DNA of 64,000 bases from Amantichitinum ursilacus (GCF_001294205.1 NZ_LAQT01000002.1:372001-436000), one strand, 5' to 3'. Numbered from the stretch's first letter, positions 49,175 to 58,200 are shown. The notes: a model not told the origin generated them from the letters alone. Program-made: numbers and translations.

Positions 49175-51208
49175 TTAACCCTCCTGCAAGGCCACGGTGG
49201 CGGCGGGGCCAGTCGCACCGGGGAATAAAGATGTTCTGATTTCAACCAGCGCGTTTTGCGCTTCCAGCGCCGCCGCGCTATCGATATGGCGCGCGCGTTC
49301 AATGGCTACATCAATCTGGCCGCGCAGTTGTTCGGAAGCGGTCGTGGTTTCGGCCAGGGCCAGCGCGCGGTCATAGTGCGATGCCACACCGCACAACACA
49401 TCGTGGATGGCGTCTTGCGCCGGGCCTTGCAGCCGATGCTCGTCGCGCTGCAAATCCAGCGTGCTGAAGCCCACGCGCAATTCGCGGAAACCATCGCTGA
49501 AGCTGTCGTCGCCGCTGGCGGCCAGACGCGGCATCAACTGGCCCAGCCGGTCGAGCATGCGCGCGGTCAGGTGGCGATAATCGTCTTCGTGATCGCCCGC
49601 CGCGTTGCGCGCCAGATCGCGCCAGCTGGACTGGATTAGCCGGCGCTTGGCCAACTCCACGCCAAACGGCCGCGTCACCAAGGTCCAGATCAGCGCAAAC
49701 AGAATGCCCGCCAGGCCCGCCAGGTTGCCGTTAAAAAACGAGGTGAAGTTGGCGTCGTACACCCCTTGCACACCCAGGAACGTGGCGGTGTTTACGCCCA
49801 GCAACATGCCGATCAGGTTGTAGCGCGGTTGCGTAATCAGCAGGCCAATCAACAAGAAGGGCGGGGCCAGCAATACGGCCAGTGTTTCGAATTCATGCGA
49901 CAGCGGCAGCACCGCAAACAACCACATTGCCGAGATCACGATACTGACCACGGTCCAGCGAAAGAAGATTTTCAGCATGGGCACAGGTTCATCCAGCGCA
50001 GCAAAAAAGCAGCAAGCCACTGCCCCCAGCGTGACGGCCGACGCGCCATCGGCCCAGCCCAGTTCGCGCCACAACACGCAGGCAATAAAGGTAAACAACG
50101 ACGCTGACCCGGCCGAAAACCACAGCATGCCGTAATCGTAGTGCCGCGCTTTGCTGGTCAGATCCCAACGCGCATAAATCGGCTGCCAGCGTGCATCGCG
50201 TTCACCGGCGCGGATTTGCGCCTGCAATTGCATACAGTCTTGCCACAGTGCAATCAACGACAACATGCGGGCGCGGGCATTGGTGGCCAGCAAGGCAATC
50301 CAGTGTGGCACTTCGGGGCCGGGCTGATACGCCTGCACTTGCTGGCGCAGCAATTGCGCCTGCATCGCCATATCGGGCGCATACGGTTGTTTGATCCAGC
50401 TGGCGATGTGTTGCAGCAGGGTTTGCAAGGTGTCGGGAACGGCGTGGTGCTGGCTGCGGATTTCGCCTAGCGAACCGGTTAGCGATGACAGCACGGGCAA
50501 CAGCATGCCCATGCGGGCGCGCAGTTCTCGCGTCAGGCCGACTTGCTCGCGGTTCTCGGCGTCATAGGCCATCTGCGTAATAAACAGGTCGAGCGCCAGA
50601 ATATCGCTGGCCAGCTTGTGCCGATGATGCGCCGGTTTGCTGGCATCGGTAGGCACCAGCACTTCGGCCGCCCAGTCCGCGGCATCGTTCATCCACGCTT
50701 GCAGACGGCCATTGAGCGCTTGCGACACACGCGTGGGCAGCACAATCGCCGCCACCAGACTGGCGCAGATAATGCCCAGGATAATTTCTTCGCTGCGCGC
50801 CACGGCGATATCAAACACACCCTGCGGATTATTGACGGCGGGCAGCGCAATCAGCGGCAACGAATACGCGGCCAGCATAAAAACATAAGAACGCGGCGTG
50901 CGATCAAGCATCGACAAATACAACAGCGTGCCGGTCCACAACGCGACCACGGCCGACAGGATTAACGGCGCATCGATCAGCGCGGGCACAAACCACACCG
51001 CCGCGCTGGCCCCGAGCAAGGTACCCAACGTGCGGTACAAGGCCTTGGAACGCGTAGCGCCACTCAGCGGATGTGATACCACATACACGGCGGACATCGC
51101 CCAGTACGGCCGCGGCAAGCCCAATGCCAGGGCTATATATAAAGCGAGAATGGCCGCGGCAAAGGTTTTGCCGGAAAACAGCCAGTCACGCCAACTGAAA
51201 GCACTCAT
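49175..51208 (-). CDS. FUSC-family inner-membrane efflux protein (AaeB-like)
   Basis: A 677-aa protein with two sets of about five or six transmembrane helices separated by soluble helical regions, the layout of FUSC/AaeB aromatic-acid exporters: SGKTFAAAILALYIALALG, RPYWAMSAVYVVSHPLSGAT and ATRSKALYRTLGTLLGA. AaeB-type pumps export hydroxybenzoates and related compounds. The ATG at 51208 has no strong ribosome site and lies 33 nt after the MarR gene stop. With DUF1656, HlyD and OMF genes it forms a complete tripartite pump operon. Confidence 0.92.
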   Translation of the reverse strand: MSAFSWRDWLFSGKTFAAAILALYIALALGLPRPYWAMSAVYVVSHPLSGATRSKALYRTLGTLLGASAAVWFVPALIDAPLILSAVVALWTGTLLYLSMLDRTPRSYVFMLAAYSLPLIALPAVNNPQGVFDIAVARSEEIILGIICASLVAAIVLPTRVSQALNGRLQAWMNDAADWAAEVLVPTDASKPAHHRHKLASDILALDLFITQMAYDAENREQVGLTRELRARMGMLLPVLSSLTGSLGEIRSQHHAVPDTLQTLLQHIASWIKQPYAPDMAMQAQLLRQQVQAYQPGPEVPHWIALLATNARARMLSLIALWQDCMQLQAQIRAGERDARWQPIYARWDLTSKARHYDYGMLWFSAGSASLFTFIACVLWRELGWADGASAVTLGAVACCFFAALDEPVPMLKIFFRWTVVSIVISAMWLFAVLPLSHEFETLAVLLAPPFLLIGLLITQPRYNLIGMLLGVNTATFLGVQGVYDANFTSFFNGNLAGLAGILFALIWTLVTRPFGVELAKRRLIQSSWRDLARNAAGDHEDDYRHLTARMLDRLGQLMPRLAASGDDSFSDGFRELRVGFSTLDLQRDEHRLQGPAQDAIHDVLCGVASHYDRALALAETTTASEQLRGQIDVAIERARHIDSAAALEAQNALVEIRTSLFPGATGPAATVALQEG

Positions 51209-51241
51209 GGTGGAATTTCGCCTGGCTGCTAGTTATTGATG

Positions 51242-51691
51242 TTATTGCGGAGCGGCTTGCGCTGCGGCCTCGACAGCGCGAAACAGACGCAACGTGCCTT
51301 CCAGTTCTTCGGCGCTGATGTCCGCCAACACGCTGGCACGCAGCGAAACCAGATCGGCCTCGATCTGCTGGCTGACCGCTTTGCCTTCCTCGGTGTACCA
51401 CAGCGTTTTGGCGCGTCGGTCCGCCGCGTCTTCTTCGCGCCGCACCAGGCCCGCGCTGCACAGCTGGTCCAGCAAGCGCACCAGCGATGGGCCTTCGATA
51501 CCAATGTAGTCTGCCAACGCCACCTGACGTACGCCTTCGCCCAGACGGCCTATAAACAACAAAGGCGTGGCGCAGGCGGCCGAGACGTTGTACTTGTCGA
51601 CGGCGTGCTGCGACGCGGTGCGCCAGTGGCGGCCCGCTTGCAGCAAGGAGCTGGTGACGGCCAGACGCAAGAGATCGAGATTTTTTTCCAT
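51242..51691 (-). CDS. MarR-family regulator of the FUSC efflux operon
   Basis: A 149-aa MarR protein: wHTH with VALADYIGIEGPSLVRLLDQ and SAGLVRREEDAADRRAKTLW (the conserved DRRAK wing). E. coli AaeR is LysR-type, so this operon has a different regulator, similar to SlyA/MarR-controlled FUSC operons. The start at 51691 is chosen by the domain start; upstream frame to 51919 lacks conservation. A TTAGC-AA-GCTAA palindrome overlaps a TATAAT box upstream (51721-51737). Confidence 0.92.
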   Translation of the reverse strand: MEKNLDLLRLAVTSSLLQAGRHWRTASQHAVDKYNVSAACATPLLFIGRLGEGVRQVALADYIGIEGPSLVRLLDQLCSAGLVRREEDAADRRAKTLWYTEEGKAVSQQIEADLVSLRASVLADISAEELEGTLRLFRAVEAAAQAAPQ

Positions 51692-51720
51692 GGCCCGCAA
51701 GTTACCATCGTAATTATTCG

Positions 51721-51737
51721 TTAGCAAGCTAATTATA
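51721..51737 (-). promoter_or_regulatory. MarR operator overlapping a TATAAT -10 box
   Basis: Perfect 12-bp palindrome TTAGCAAGCTAA... with arms TTAGC/GCTAA (51721-51732), directly joined on the minus strand to TATAAT (51732-51737). Placing the operator at the transcription start explains autorepression of the efflux operon. Confidence 0.6.
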
Positions 51738-51869
51738 TTTTGACGATGGCAATGATGGGTTGGGCGCAATACAAATGACGATGGGCGGGGCGGGCCTCGG
51801 GCTGGGGCGGGTTGGCAGACGTTAAAAGGGCGGCCAGAGCCGCCTGCATTCCCAAGACGCGTGCACTGA

Positions 51870-52529
51870 TCAGCCGACGTTGCGGCCGGCCCACGTCTGC
51901 ACATAATCCGGCGCTGCAACCGTGTTGTGCGGCGCGGCCAGCGGGGCTTGTCCCATCAACTGCATGGGCAGCACGCCTGCCCAGACCGGCAAATCCATAT
52001 CCTCAGCATCATCTTCCGGCCCGCCGTCGCGGATTTTGACCGCCGCTTCGTCCAGGCGCAGCGCCAGCACGCTGGTGGCGGCCAGTTCTTTGTCGTTGCC
52101 GGGGCGCGCCTGCAGTTCGCGGCCGGGTAGCAGATGGCGCATAAAGCCATCCAGCAAACGGCGCTTTTCTTGCGCGTCGGCCACAACTTCAAAGCGGCCA
52201 TAGATAACAGCGGAGCGATAGTTCATCGAATGGTTGAACGCCGATTTGGCCAGCACCAGGCCGTCCATCAAGGTAATCGCCACCGACACCTCGTTGTCCC
52301 CGGTTAGCTGTCGCACCAGTCGGCCGCCGTTCGAGCCATGGACATACAAATAATCGCCGTCGCGCCAACAGGCGGTGGGGATGCAATGGCAGCTTGTGCC
52401 GTCGTAAAAGGCGATGTGGCACACATACGCCGCGTCGAGTACCGCATACAGCGCGGCTTGTTCATAAACGGCGCGTTCCGCAAGGCGGCGGATGCGGGTG
52501 CGGGCGGTGGGGGCGCTGCCAGAGGGCAT
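51870..52529 (-). CDS. Pyridoxamine 5'-phosphate oxidase-family flavin-binding protein
   Basis: A 219-aa split-barrel FMN-binding protein: TRIRRLAERAVYEQAALYAV, CHIAFYDGTSCHCIPTACWR, YLYVHGSNGGRLVRQLTGDN and FNHSMNYRSAVIYGRFEVV match the Pfam group of 'pyridox_ox_2' proteins (nitroimidazole-resistance-like, NimA). Function is unknown, but it may reduce nitro compounds or act in haem/vitamin B6 metabolism. AGGACAT lies 9 nt upstream of the ATG. It is divergent from the PdxR/MocR regulator (95-nt gap), a typical regulator/target pair. Confidence 0.9.
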   Translation of the reverse strand: MPSGSAPTARTRIRRLAERAVYEQAALYAVLDAAYVCHIAFYDGTSCHCIPTACWRDGDYLYVHGSNGGRLVRQLTGDNEVSVAITLMDGLVLAKSAFNHSMNYRSAVIYGRFEVVADAQEKRRLLDGFMRHLLPGRELQARPGNDKELAATSVLALRLDEAAVKIRDGGPEDDAEDMDLPVWAGVLPMQLMGQAPLAAPHNTVAAPDYVQTWAGRNVG

Positions 52530-52624
52530 ATCGGAATGTCCTGAAGGTGGGTGGTAAAGCGCGCAGTCTAGGATATGCTTGGCCCTGTACCTAGAACCAA
52601 TCCAGCCGTTTTATCTGGGGCCAT

Positions 52625-54085
52625 ATGGACTTTCAACTGTTGTTGGCGCAATACCGCCAACGCCAGCCCGCGCAATCGCGGCAACATCAATTACACCAAT
52701 GCCTGCGCGCTGCGATTCTGGATGGCACGCTGGCGGCGCAAACCGCCTTGCCCGCCAGCCGTTATCTGGCCACGGATTTGCAGATTGCGCGCAACACCGT
52801 GCTGTACGCCTATGAGCAGCTGGCGGCCGAGGGGCTGGTGTTTACGATGCGCCAGCGCACGCTGGTGGCGGCGGTGGCACAACGCAGTCGCGCGCCCTCG
52901 GCGCCCGTAACGCCGCCACCGTTATCGCAACGTAGCCGTCGCCTGAGCGCGCCATTGGATGAAATCAGCGCCGCGCATGCGTTTGCGCCCGGCGTGCCCG
53001 ATATGCATGCGTTTCCGGTGCAGGAATGGCGGCGCTTGCTGGACCGCGCCTGGGCCGCCGCCACGCCCGCGCAGTTGGGCTATAGCGACCCGCAAGGCGA
53101 CCCCGAATTACGCGATGCCCTGGCCGAACACCTGCGCGTTACGCGCGCGGTGCAATGCACGGGTGAACAGATTTTTATCACCGACGGCACCCAGCAAAGT
53201 CTGGATTTATGTGCCTTTGCGCTGGCCGATGCCGGCGAGGTGGCCTGGCTGGAAGACCCCGGCTATGTCGGCGCGCTGACGGCCTTCGAAGCCGCGCAAC
53301 TCAAGGTGATCGGCCAACCCGTGGATGCTGAAGGCATCAACCTGAGCGACGCCGACTGGCAGCAAAAACCCCGCCTGATTTACGTAACGCCTTCGCATCA
53401 ATATCCGACTGGCCACGTGCTGACCTTGCCGCGCCGGTTGGCTTTGCTGGAGCAGGCGCGGCAGCAAGGCACCTGGATCCTTGAAGATGATTACGACAGC
53501 GAATTCCGCCACGACGGCCCGCCCTTGCCGGCTATGCAAGGTCTGCGGCCCGACGCGCCCGTGTTGTACCTGGGCACATTCAGCAAGACGCTGATGCCTG
53601 CGCTGCGTATCGGCTATCTGGTGGTGCCGCAACATCTGGTGGCCGCGATATTGGCCGTGGCCAGCCGCAGCCTGCCGCGCGGCCGCCAGGTCGAACAACG
53701 CGCGCTGGCCGCATTTATGCGCGACGGCCTGTTTATTCGCCATCTGCGCCGCATGCGCCGCCTGTACGCTGCGCGCCGCGATGCCTTGCTGGCCGCGCTG
53801 CAGCGCCATCTACCGCAAGTGCCTGTCCACGGCGCCAGCACCGGCATGCATCTGACCATCGCGCTGCCGCCCGACATCGCCGATACCGCCGTGCACGCGC
53901 TGGCGATGCAGCAGGGGCTGCTGGTCAAGCCGCTGTCGCGCTTGCAGGTCAGCGCCAGCACGCCGTCGTTAAATGGGCTGGTGTTGGGGTATGCGCAGCT
54001 GGAAATCGACGAGATCGAACGCGCGGTCAAATTGCTGGCGCGCTTGATCGCGGCATCGCGCTCGGGCGACAATCAACCGCGCTAA
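52625..54085 (+). CDS. PdxR/MocR-type regulator (GntR HTH + aminotransferase)
   Basis: A 486-aa MocR-family regulator. GntR winged helix (LHQCLRAAILDGTLAAQTAL, PASRYLATDLQIARNTVLYA) at residues ~15-80, joined by a linker to a fold-type I aminotransferase-like domain with FITDGTQQSLDLCAFALADA, LEDDYDSEFRHDG, and the PLP lysine K321 in YLGTFSKTLMPALRIGYLVV. It senses PLP or a related ligand and activates/represses divergent genes such as the flavin-binding gene at 51870. TCTGGGG precedes the ATG. Confidence 0.93.
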   Translation: MDFQLLLAQYRQRQPAQSRQHQLHQCLRAAILDGTLAAQTALPASRYLATDLQIARNTVLYAYEQLAAEGLVFTMRQRTLVAAVAQRSRAPSAPVTPPPLSQRSRRLSAPLDEISAAHAFAPGVPDMHAFPVQEWRRLLDRAWAAATPAQLGYSDPQGDPELRDALAEHLRVTRAVQCTGEQIFITDGTQQSLDLCAFALADAGEVAWLEDPGYVGALTAFEAAQLKVIGQPVDAEGINLSDADWQQKPRLIYVTPSHQYPTGHVLTLPRRLALLEQARQQGTWILEDDYDSEFRHDGPPLPAMQGLRPDAPVLYLGTFSKTLMPALRIGYLVVPQHLVAAILAVASRSLPRGRQVEQRALAAFMRDGLFIRHLRRMRRLYAARRDALLAALQRHLPQVPVHGASTGMHLTIALPPDIADTAVHALAMQQGLLVKPLSRLQVSASTPSLNGLVLGYAQLEIDEIERAVKLLARLIAASRSGDNQPR

Positions 54086-54127
54086 AACGCGTTAGCATCT
54101 TCCAACTTCCTCAGCGTGGTTTCCTAC

Positions 54128-54820
54128 ATGAGTGCCCAATCTTCTTCCGCCGCCCTCGGTCAGCCGGTTTTTGGCGACCGCAGCTTTGCCGCTTTCCTGT
54201 TCGATATGGACGGCACCATTCTCAGTTCGATTGCTGCCGCTGAACGCGTGTGGGGGCGGTGGGCGGAAAAGCACGGGCTGGATGTGGCCGCGTTTATTCC
54301 CACCATCCATGGCCAGCGCGGCGTGGATACCATCGCCAAACAAAACTTGCCGGGCATCGATATCACGGAAGAAGCCGACTGGATTACGCGAGAAGAATTG
54401 ATTGATCTGGATGGCATTGATGCCATCGCCGGGGTGGCTGCGTTTCTGGCGTCCTTGCCCCAGGACAAATGGGCGGTGGTCACCTCGGCCCCGCGTGAGC
54501 TGGCGCTCAAGCGCATTGCTGCAGCGGGCCTGCCGGTGCCGCCGATGATCGTGGCGTCGGAAGACGTGCAACGTGGCAAGCCCGCGCCGGATTGTTTTTT
54601 GCTGGGTGCGCAAAAGCTGGGCGTCGAGGCCACGCAATGTCTGGTATTTGAAGATGCGCCAGCCGGGATTGCGGGCGCGGAAGCGGCGGGGGCGCACGTC
54701 ATGGTGGTGACCGCAACGCATGACCACCAGCTGACCACCGCGCACCCCACGCTGGATAGCTATAAGCATCTCAGCGTGCAGCAAACCGCCGATGGCCGTT
54801 TGCAGGTGTTTGCGCGCTAA
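54128..54820 (+). CDS. HAD-superfamily hydrolase (DOG/GPP-like sugar phosphatase)
   Basis: A 230-aa HAD phosphatase: motif I FLFDMDGTILSS (nucleophile Asp26, acid/base Asp28), motif II VTSAPRELALKR, motif III KPAPDCFLLGAQKLGV and motif IV VFEDAPAGIAGAEAAG. The sequence resembles yeast/bacterial 2-deoxyglucose-6-phosphatase or glycerol-3-phosphatase enzymes, which act on small sugar or polyol phosphates. It starts 42 nt after the PdxR stop. ATG 54128 is chosen; a GTG at 54116 is possible. It is convergent with the radical SAM gene. Confidence 0.92.
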   Translation: MSAQSSSAALGQPVFGDRSFAAFLFDMDGTILSSIAAAERVWGRWAEKHGLDVAAFIPTIHGQRGVDTIAKQNLPGIDITEEADWITREELIDLDGIDAIAGVAAFLASLPQDKWAVVTSAPRELALKRIAAAGLPVPPMIVASEDVQRGKPAPDCFLLGAQKLGVEATQCLVFEDAPAGIAGAEAAGAHVMVVTATHDHQLTTAHPTLDSYKHLSVQQTADGRLQVFAR

Positions 54821-54832
54821 GACTGCGGCTGA

Positions 54833-56794
54833 TTACGCGCGGCGTTGCTGGTTCTGCTCCAGCGCCCGCGCGACAAAGTTGCGATTAACGCGCGCTTTGG
54901 GCACGCGCACATCAAACCAGTTGCGCACGTCCTGATCCAGCCCGATGCCATGCATATAGTTGTACAGCGCCTTGTTAAGCGCCGCGCCCATGGCGTCGTG
55001 GTCCACGCCGGTGGGGTCGATAAAGCCGACATCATTTTTGGCGAAAGACACCGGTGGCAGCGGTTCCAGCGTAATGCCGTATTCGTCCGGGTTTTGCCCC
55101 ACCGGCGAATGCACGGTACAGGCAAAGCGATGGAAAAAGCCCGACTGGATACAGCCTGCTTCAAACAGTTGGCGCACGTATTCCAGTGCATCGACGGTGT
55201 CTTGTTCAGTCTGGGTGGGAAAGCCGTACATCAGGTATGCATGCACCAATACGCCTGCCTCGGCAAAGCCATAGGTAACGCGTGCCACCTGGTCCACCGA
55301 GACGCCTTTTTTCATCAGCTGCAATAGCCGGTCGGAGGCCACTTCCAGCCCGCCCGAAATCGCAATACAGCCGCTATCAGCCAGCAACTGGCACAAATCA
55401 GGCGTAAACGATTTCTCGAAGCGCACATTGCCCCACCAGGAAATCGCCACATTGCGCCGCAGCAGTTCTTGCGCCAGCGCCTTCAACACCTTGGGCGGCG
55501 CGGCTTCGTCCACAAAGTGAAAGCCGGTCTGGCCGGTTTCGGCGATGATGGCTTCGATGCGATCAACCAGCACGCTGGCCGAGGCCGCTTCGTAGCGCGA
55601 GATGTAATCCAGGCTGACATCGCAAAACGAGCATTTTTTCCAGTAACAGCCGTGGGCGATGGTCAACTTGTTCCAGCGCCCGTCCGACCACATACGATGC
55701 ATCGGGTTAAGCATGTCCAGCAGCGAGAGGTAGCGGTCCAGCGGCAAACCATCCCAGGTGGGCGTGCCGACGTCTTCAAACGGCACATCGGGCTCGACCA
55801 TATTGATGTAACGCACGCCGCCGCTATCGATATCGCGCACAAAGGTCCGCACCAGTCGTTGCTGCGAACGCTTGCCGGCAAGATGTTCCAGCAGCGCCAG
55901 CAATGGCCGCTCGCCGGCATCGAGCGTCACGTAATCAAAGTAATCAAACACGCGCGGCTCGGTCAGCTCGCGTAATTCGGTATTCACAAAGCCGCCGCCC
56001 AAGCCCAGTTTGATGGCGGGATAGTTGGCCTTGATGCTTTGTGCCATGCGAAAGGCGGCATACACCGCGCCGGGGAAGGGCACTGAAATCAATACCAGTT
56101 CGGGCTGATGTTTTTCGATGGCGGCCAGCGTCAGCGCATGCAGCGTCTGGTCGACCAGCGTGTACGGCGCAGCCAGCGCTTGCGCCAGCGGCTCAAAGGT
56201 AGGCTGGCTTTGTGCCAGCGATTCGGCATAGCGCACAAACTCAAAACGCGGATCGATCGCATCGCGGATCACGTCGCTGATGTCGTTCAGATACAGCGTG
56301 GCCAGATGCCGCGCGCGGTCTTGCAAACCCAGCGCGCCAAACGCCCACGCCAGCGGATCGCCACCCTCGTCATCCACATACACGTCCAGCGATTCAAAGC
56401 GCGCGCCTTCCGGCAAAAAATTGCGGCTGCAAATGCGATGGCCCACGGTGGAATCGCGCCCCTGCAAAAACGCGATGGTTGGCGCGATGGTGCGGACGTA
56501 CTGCTCAAACTGATCGTAAAACGCATTGATTTGCCAGCTGCGGTTTTGCATGGGCATCAGGTCGATGGCAGCGCGAATCTCGTGCAGGCCTTGCACCGAG
56601 AACAGCCGCAATACCAGCGCCAGCGCCAGATCTTCTTGCGTGGCCTGCACCTGGCGCGAGCGCAAAAAGCCCGTCAGATACGCCGTCGACGGATAGGGCG
56701 TGTTGAGCTGCGTCATCGGCGGAATCAACGCCAACACCCGCAGACTGGAAACGGCCGCCGTGGCGTTGCTGCTGGATATTACGGAAGTACTCAC
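54833..56794 (-). CDS. B12-binding-type radical SAM protein
   Basis: A 653-aa protein. The N-terminal half (ITEL-type region RVLALIPPMTQLNTPYPSTA, LVLISVPFPGAVYAAF, KLGLGGGFVNTELRE) resembles a cobalamin-binding Rossmann domain, although the DxHxxG motif is not clear. The radical SAM domain has C383-x4-C388-x2-C391 (HGCYWKKCSFCD), with GxIxGG-like ISGGLEVASDR and YLMYGFPTQTEQDT following. It cleaves SAM reductively to perform an unknown reaction. The GTG at 56794 (AAGGAC upstream) is preferred over an ATG at 56863, which would add 23 unlikely residues. Confidence 0.86.
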   Translation of the reverse strand: MSTSVISSSNATAAVSSLRVLALIPPMTQLNTPYPSTAYLTGFLRSRQVQATQEDLALALVLRLFSVQGLHEIRAAIDLMPMQNRSWQINAFYDQFEQYVRTIAPTIAFLQGRDSTVGHRICSRNFLPEGARFESLDVYVDDEGGDPLAWAFGALGLQDRARHLATLYLNDISDVIRDAIDPRFEFVRYAESLAQSQPTFEPLAQALAAPYTLVDQTLHALTLAAIEKHQPELVLISVPFPGAVYAAFRMAQSIKANYPAIKLGLGGGFVNTELRELTEPRVFDYFDYVTLDAGERPLLALLEHLAGKRSQQRLVRTFVRDIDSGGVRYINMVEPDVPFEDVGTPTWDGLPLDRYLSLLDMLNPMHRMWSDGRWNKLTIAHGCYWKKCSFCDVSLDYISRYEAASASVLVDRIEAIIAETGQTGFHFVDEAAPPKVLKALAQELLRRNVAISWWGNVRFEKSFTPDLCQLLADSGCIAISGGLEVASDRLLQLMKKGVSVDQVARVTYGFAEAGVLVHAYLMYGFPTQTEQDTVDALEYVRQLFEAGCIQSGFFHRFACTVHSPVGQNPDEYGITLEPLPPVSFAKNDVGFIDPTGVDHDAMGAALNKALYNYMHGIGLDQDVRNWFDVRVPKARVNRNFVARALEQNQQRRA

Positions 56795-56968
56795 GAGGGC
56801 CGGTCCTTTGCTTGCGGGGTCTTGTAAACAACAAACGCCGCATTCGCGCGGCGCGGGATGCATTTTGCCAGAGGATGCCCCTGCGCTGGGATTGGGCAGA
56901 CGGACAACCGGGGCACGCGCGCGCTGACTATCTACAAATTGGAGGGGAAACTTTTGTGGATCGTTGCG

Positions 56969-57412
56969 ATTATCAATTTTTGAGAAACAGAGTTTTCACA
57001 GTTATGTAGTTTTTCTACGTAATTTTGGCGACTAGGATGAGCACCAATGTCACACGACAGCCATATCAATAACTGGAGAACCACCATGAACAAGTTTGCT
57101 ACCTCGATTGCTTTTGCCCTTGTTGCCGCCACCGCCGCGCTGTCGGCCCAGGCTGCTGAACAATCTCAATCCGTGTTCGACCGCGCTCAACGCGTGGAAC
57201 AACCGGCCTGGCAACGTGCCGCTGCCGCGGATCAAAACTACGCCGCCCAACCGGATAGCCAGCCGGGCCGTCGCGTTTATGCCTTCCGCGCCGTGCAACC
57301 TTCGACCGTAACGCCGGCGGTGGCCAATAACCGCATCCAGCGCGCCGTTAGCGCACCGCAAAACTATGCTGCGCAGATCAATACGCAACCCGGTCGCGTG
57401 GTGAGCAACTAA
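56969..57412 (+). repeat. Tandem duplication, copy 1 (regulatory region + small secreted protein)
   Basis: The region from ATTATCAATTTT (56969) to the stop codon is repeated at 57603-58046. It includes the conserved 21-mer GTAG-TTTTT-CTAC-GTAATTTT type element (57006-57026), exactly 80 nt before the ATG in both copies, and the segment from TGTCACACGACAGCC to the ribosome site. Confidence 0.85.
57086..57412 (+). CDS. Small secreted protein, tandem paralog 1
   Basis: A 108-aa exported protein: signal peptide MNKFATSIAFALVAATAALS ending AQA, then EQSQSVFDRAQRVEQPAWQR and two internal repeats of the form QNYAAQ-x3-QPGR (at DQNYAAQPDSQPGRR and PQNYAAQINTQPGRV). It has no Cys, no family match and is mostly polar. 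TGGAGAA precedes the ATG. A strong terminator follows (57456). The downstream paralog is about four-fifths identical by eye and carries the same upstream region, so both are probably expressed under the same conditions. Confidence 0.85.
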   Translation: MNKFATSIAFALVAATAALSAQAAEQSQSVFDRAQRVEQPAWQRAAAADQNYAAQPDSQPGRRVYAFRAVQPSTVTPAVANNRIQRAVSAPQNYAAQINTQPGRVVSN

Positions 57413-57455
57413 ACGCGCTTAAGTTTGCTTTAAGAACCATCAAGCAATAAAACCA

Positions 57456-57489
57456 ATCCGGCGCCTCATAACGAGGCGCCGGATTTTTT
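57456..57489 (+). terminator. Rho-independent terminator of paralog 1
   Basis: Perfect 12-bp stem ATCCGGCGCCTC/GAGGCGCCGGAT, loop ATAAC, then TTTTT. Confidence 0.92.
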
Positions 57490-57602
57490 ATTTGCAACGT
57501 ACTGGTGTCATTATTTTGTCGCGCATTATCAGATGCTTGCCGCCGGTTCAGGCGGTTTTCCGGATTGGCATGGGCCGGTCTGGTGCAGTTTCAAGAGTCT
57601 GA

Positions 57603-58046
57603 ATTATCAATTTTCAGGAAACAGTGTTCTAACGGCTGTGTAGTTTTTCTACGTAATTTTTGCGCCTAAGATTGCCTCCAATGTCACACGACAGCCAAAT
57701 CAATAACTGGAGAACGATCATGAACAAGTTTGCTACCACGCTCGCTTTTGCCCTTGTTGCTGCAACCGCCGCGGTTTCGGCCCAAGCTGCTGACCAATCG
57801 CAATCGGTATTCGACCGCGCTCAACGCGTGGAACAACCGGCCTGGCAACGCGCTGTAGCCGCTGACCAGAACTTTGCGGCGCAGCCGGACGCACAACCGG
57901 GCCGTCGCGCTTATGCTTTCCGCGCCGTGCAACCGGTGGCCGATACCCAGGCCGCTGACACAAACCGTGTCGTGCGCGCAGTCAATGCCCCGCAAAACTA
58001 CGCCGCCCAGATCAATACCCAACCGGGTCGCGTAGTCAGCAACTAA
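57603..58046 (+). repeat. Tandem duplication, copy 2
   Basis: Second copy of 56969-57412 with scattered substitutions; GTAGTTTTTCTACGTAATTT is unchanged at 57640-57659. The spacing to the ATG is again 80 nt. Confidence 0.85.
57720..58046 (+). CDS. Small secreted protein, tandem paralog 2
   Basis: A 108-aa exported protein of the same length as paralog 1: signal peptide MNKFATTLAFALVAATAAVS ending AQA, then DQSQSVFDRAQRVEQPAWQR and the repeats QNFAAQPDAQPGRR and PQNYAAQINTQPGRV. Most changes lie in the segment between the two repeats (VADTQAADTNRVVRAVN versus STVTPAVANNRIQRAVS). Conservation of N- and C-termini with a variable middle suggests selection on the ends. TGGAGAA precedes the ATG. 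It is followed by its own terminator. Confidence 0.85.
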   Translation: MNKFATTLAFALVAATAAVSAQAADQSQSVFDRAQRVEQPAWQRAVAADQNFAAQPDAQPGRRAYAFRAVQPVADTQAADTNRVVRAVNAPQNYAAQINTQPGRVVSN

Positions 58047-58077
58047 GCACTATTTGCAGTTGCCAGGCTTTACCCGA

Positions 58078-58114
58078 AAATCCGGCGCCTTGAACAGGGG
58101 CCGGATTTTTTTTT
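58078..58114 (+). terminator. Rho-independent terminator of paralog 2
   Basis: Stem AATCCGGC-gcct / aggg-GCCGGATT with loop TGAAC, followed by nine T. It resembles the terminator of paralog 1, but the stem is imperfect. Confidence 0.85.
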
Positions 58115-58200
58115 GCGCCGGAACGACGCGACTGTCATATGGATGCGACGGCCGCTATGCTGGACCAATAAGCTAAAACAACGACAAAGGAGTACACGCC

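Noticed and set aside
54833-56863. Longer radical SAM start at the ATG 56863
   Set aside because: The extra residues contain a Cys-rich stretch with no conservation pattern, and the GTG at 56794 has a better-spaced AAGGAC.
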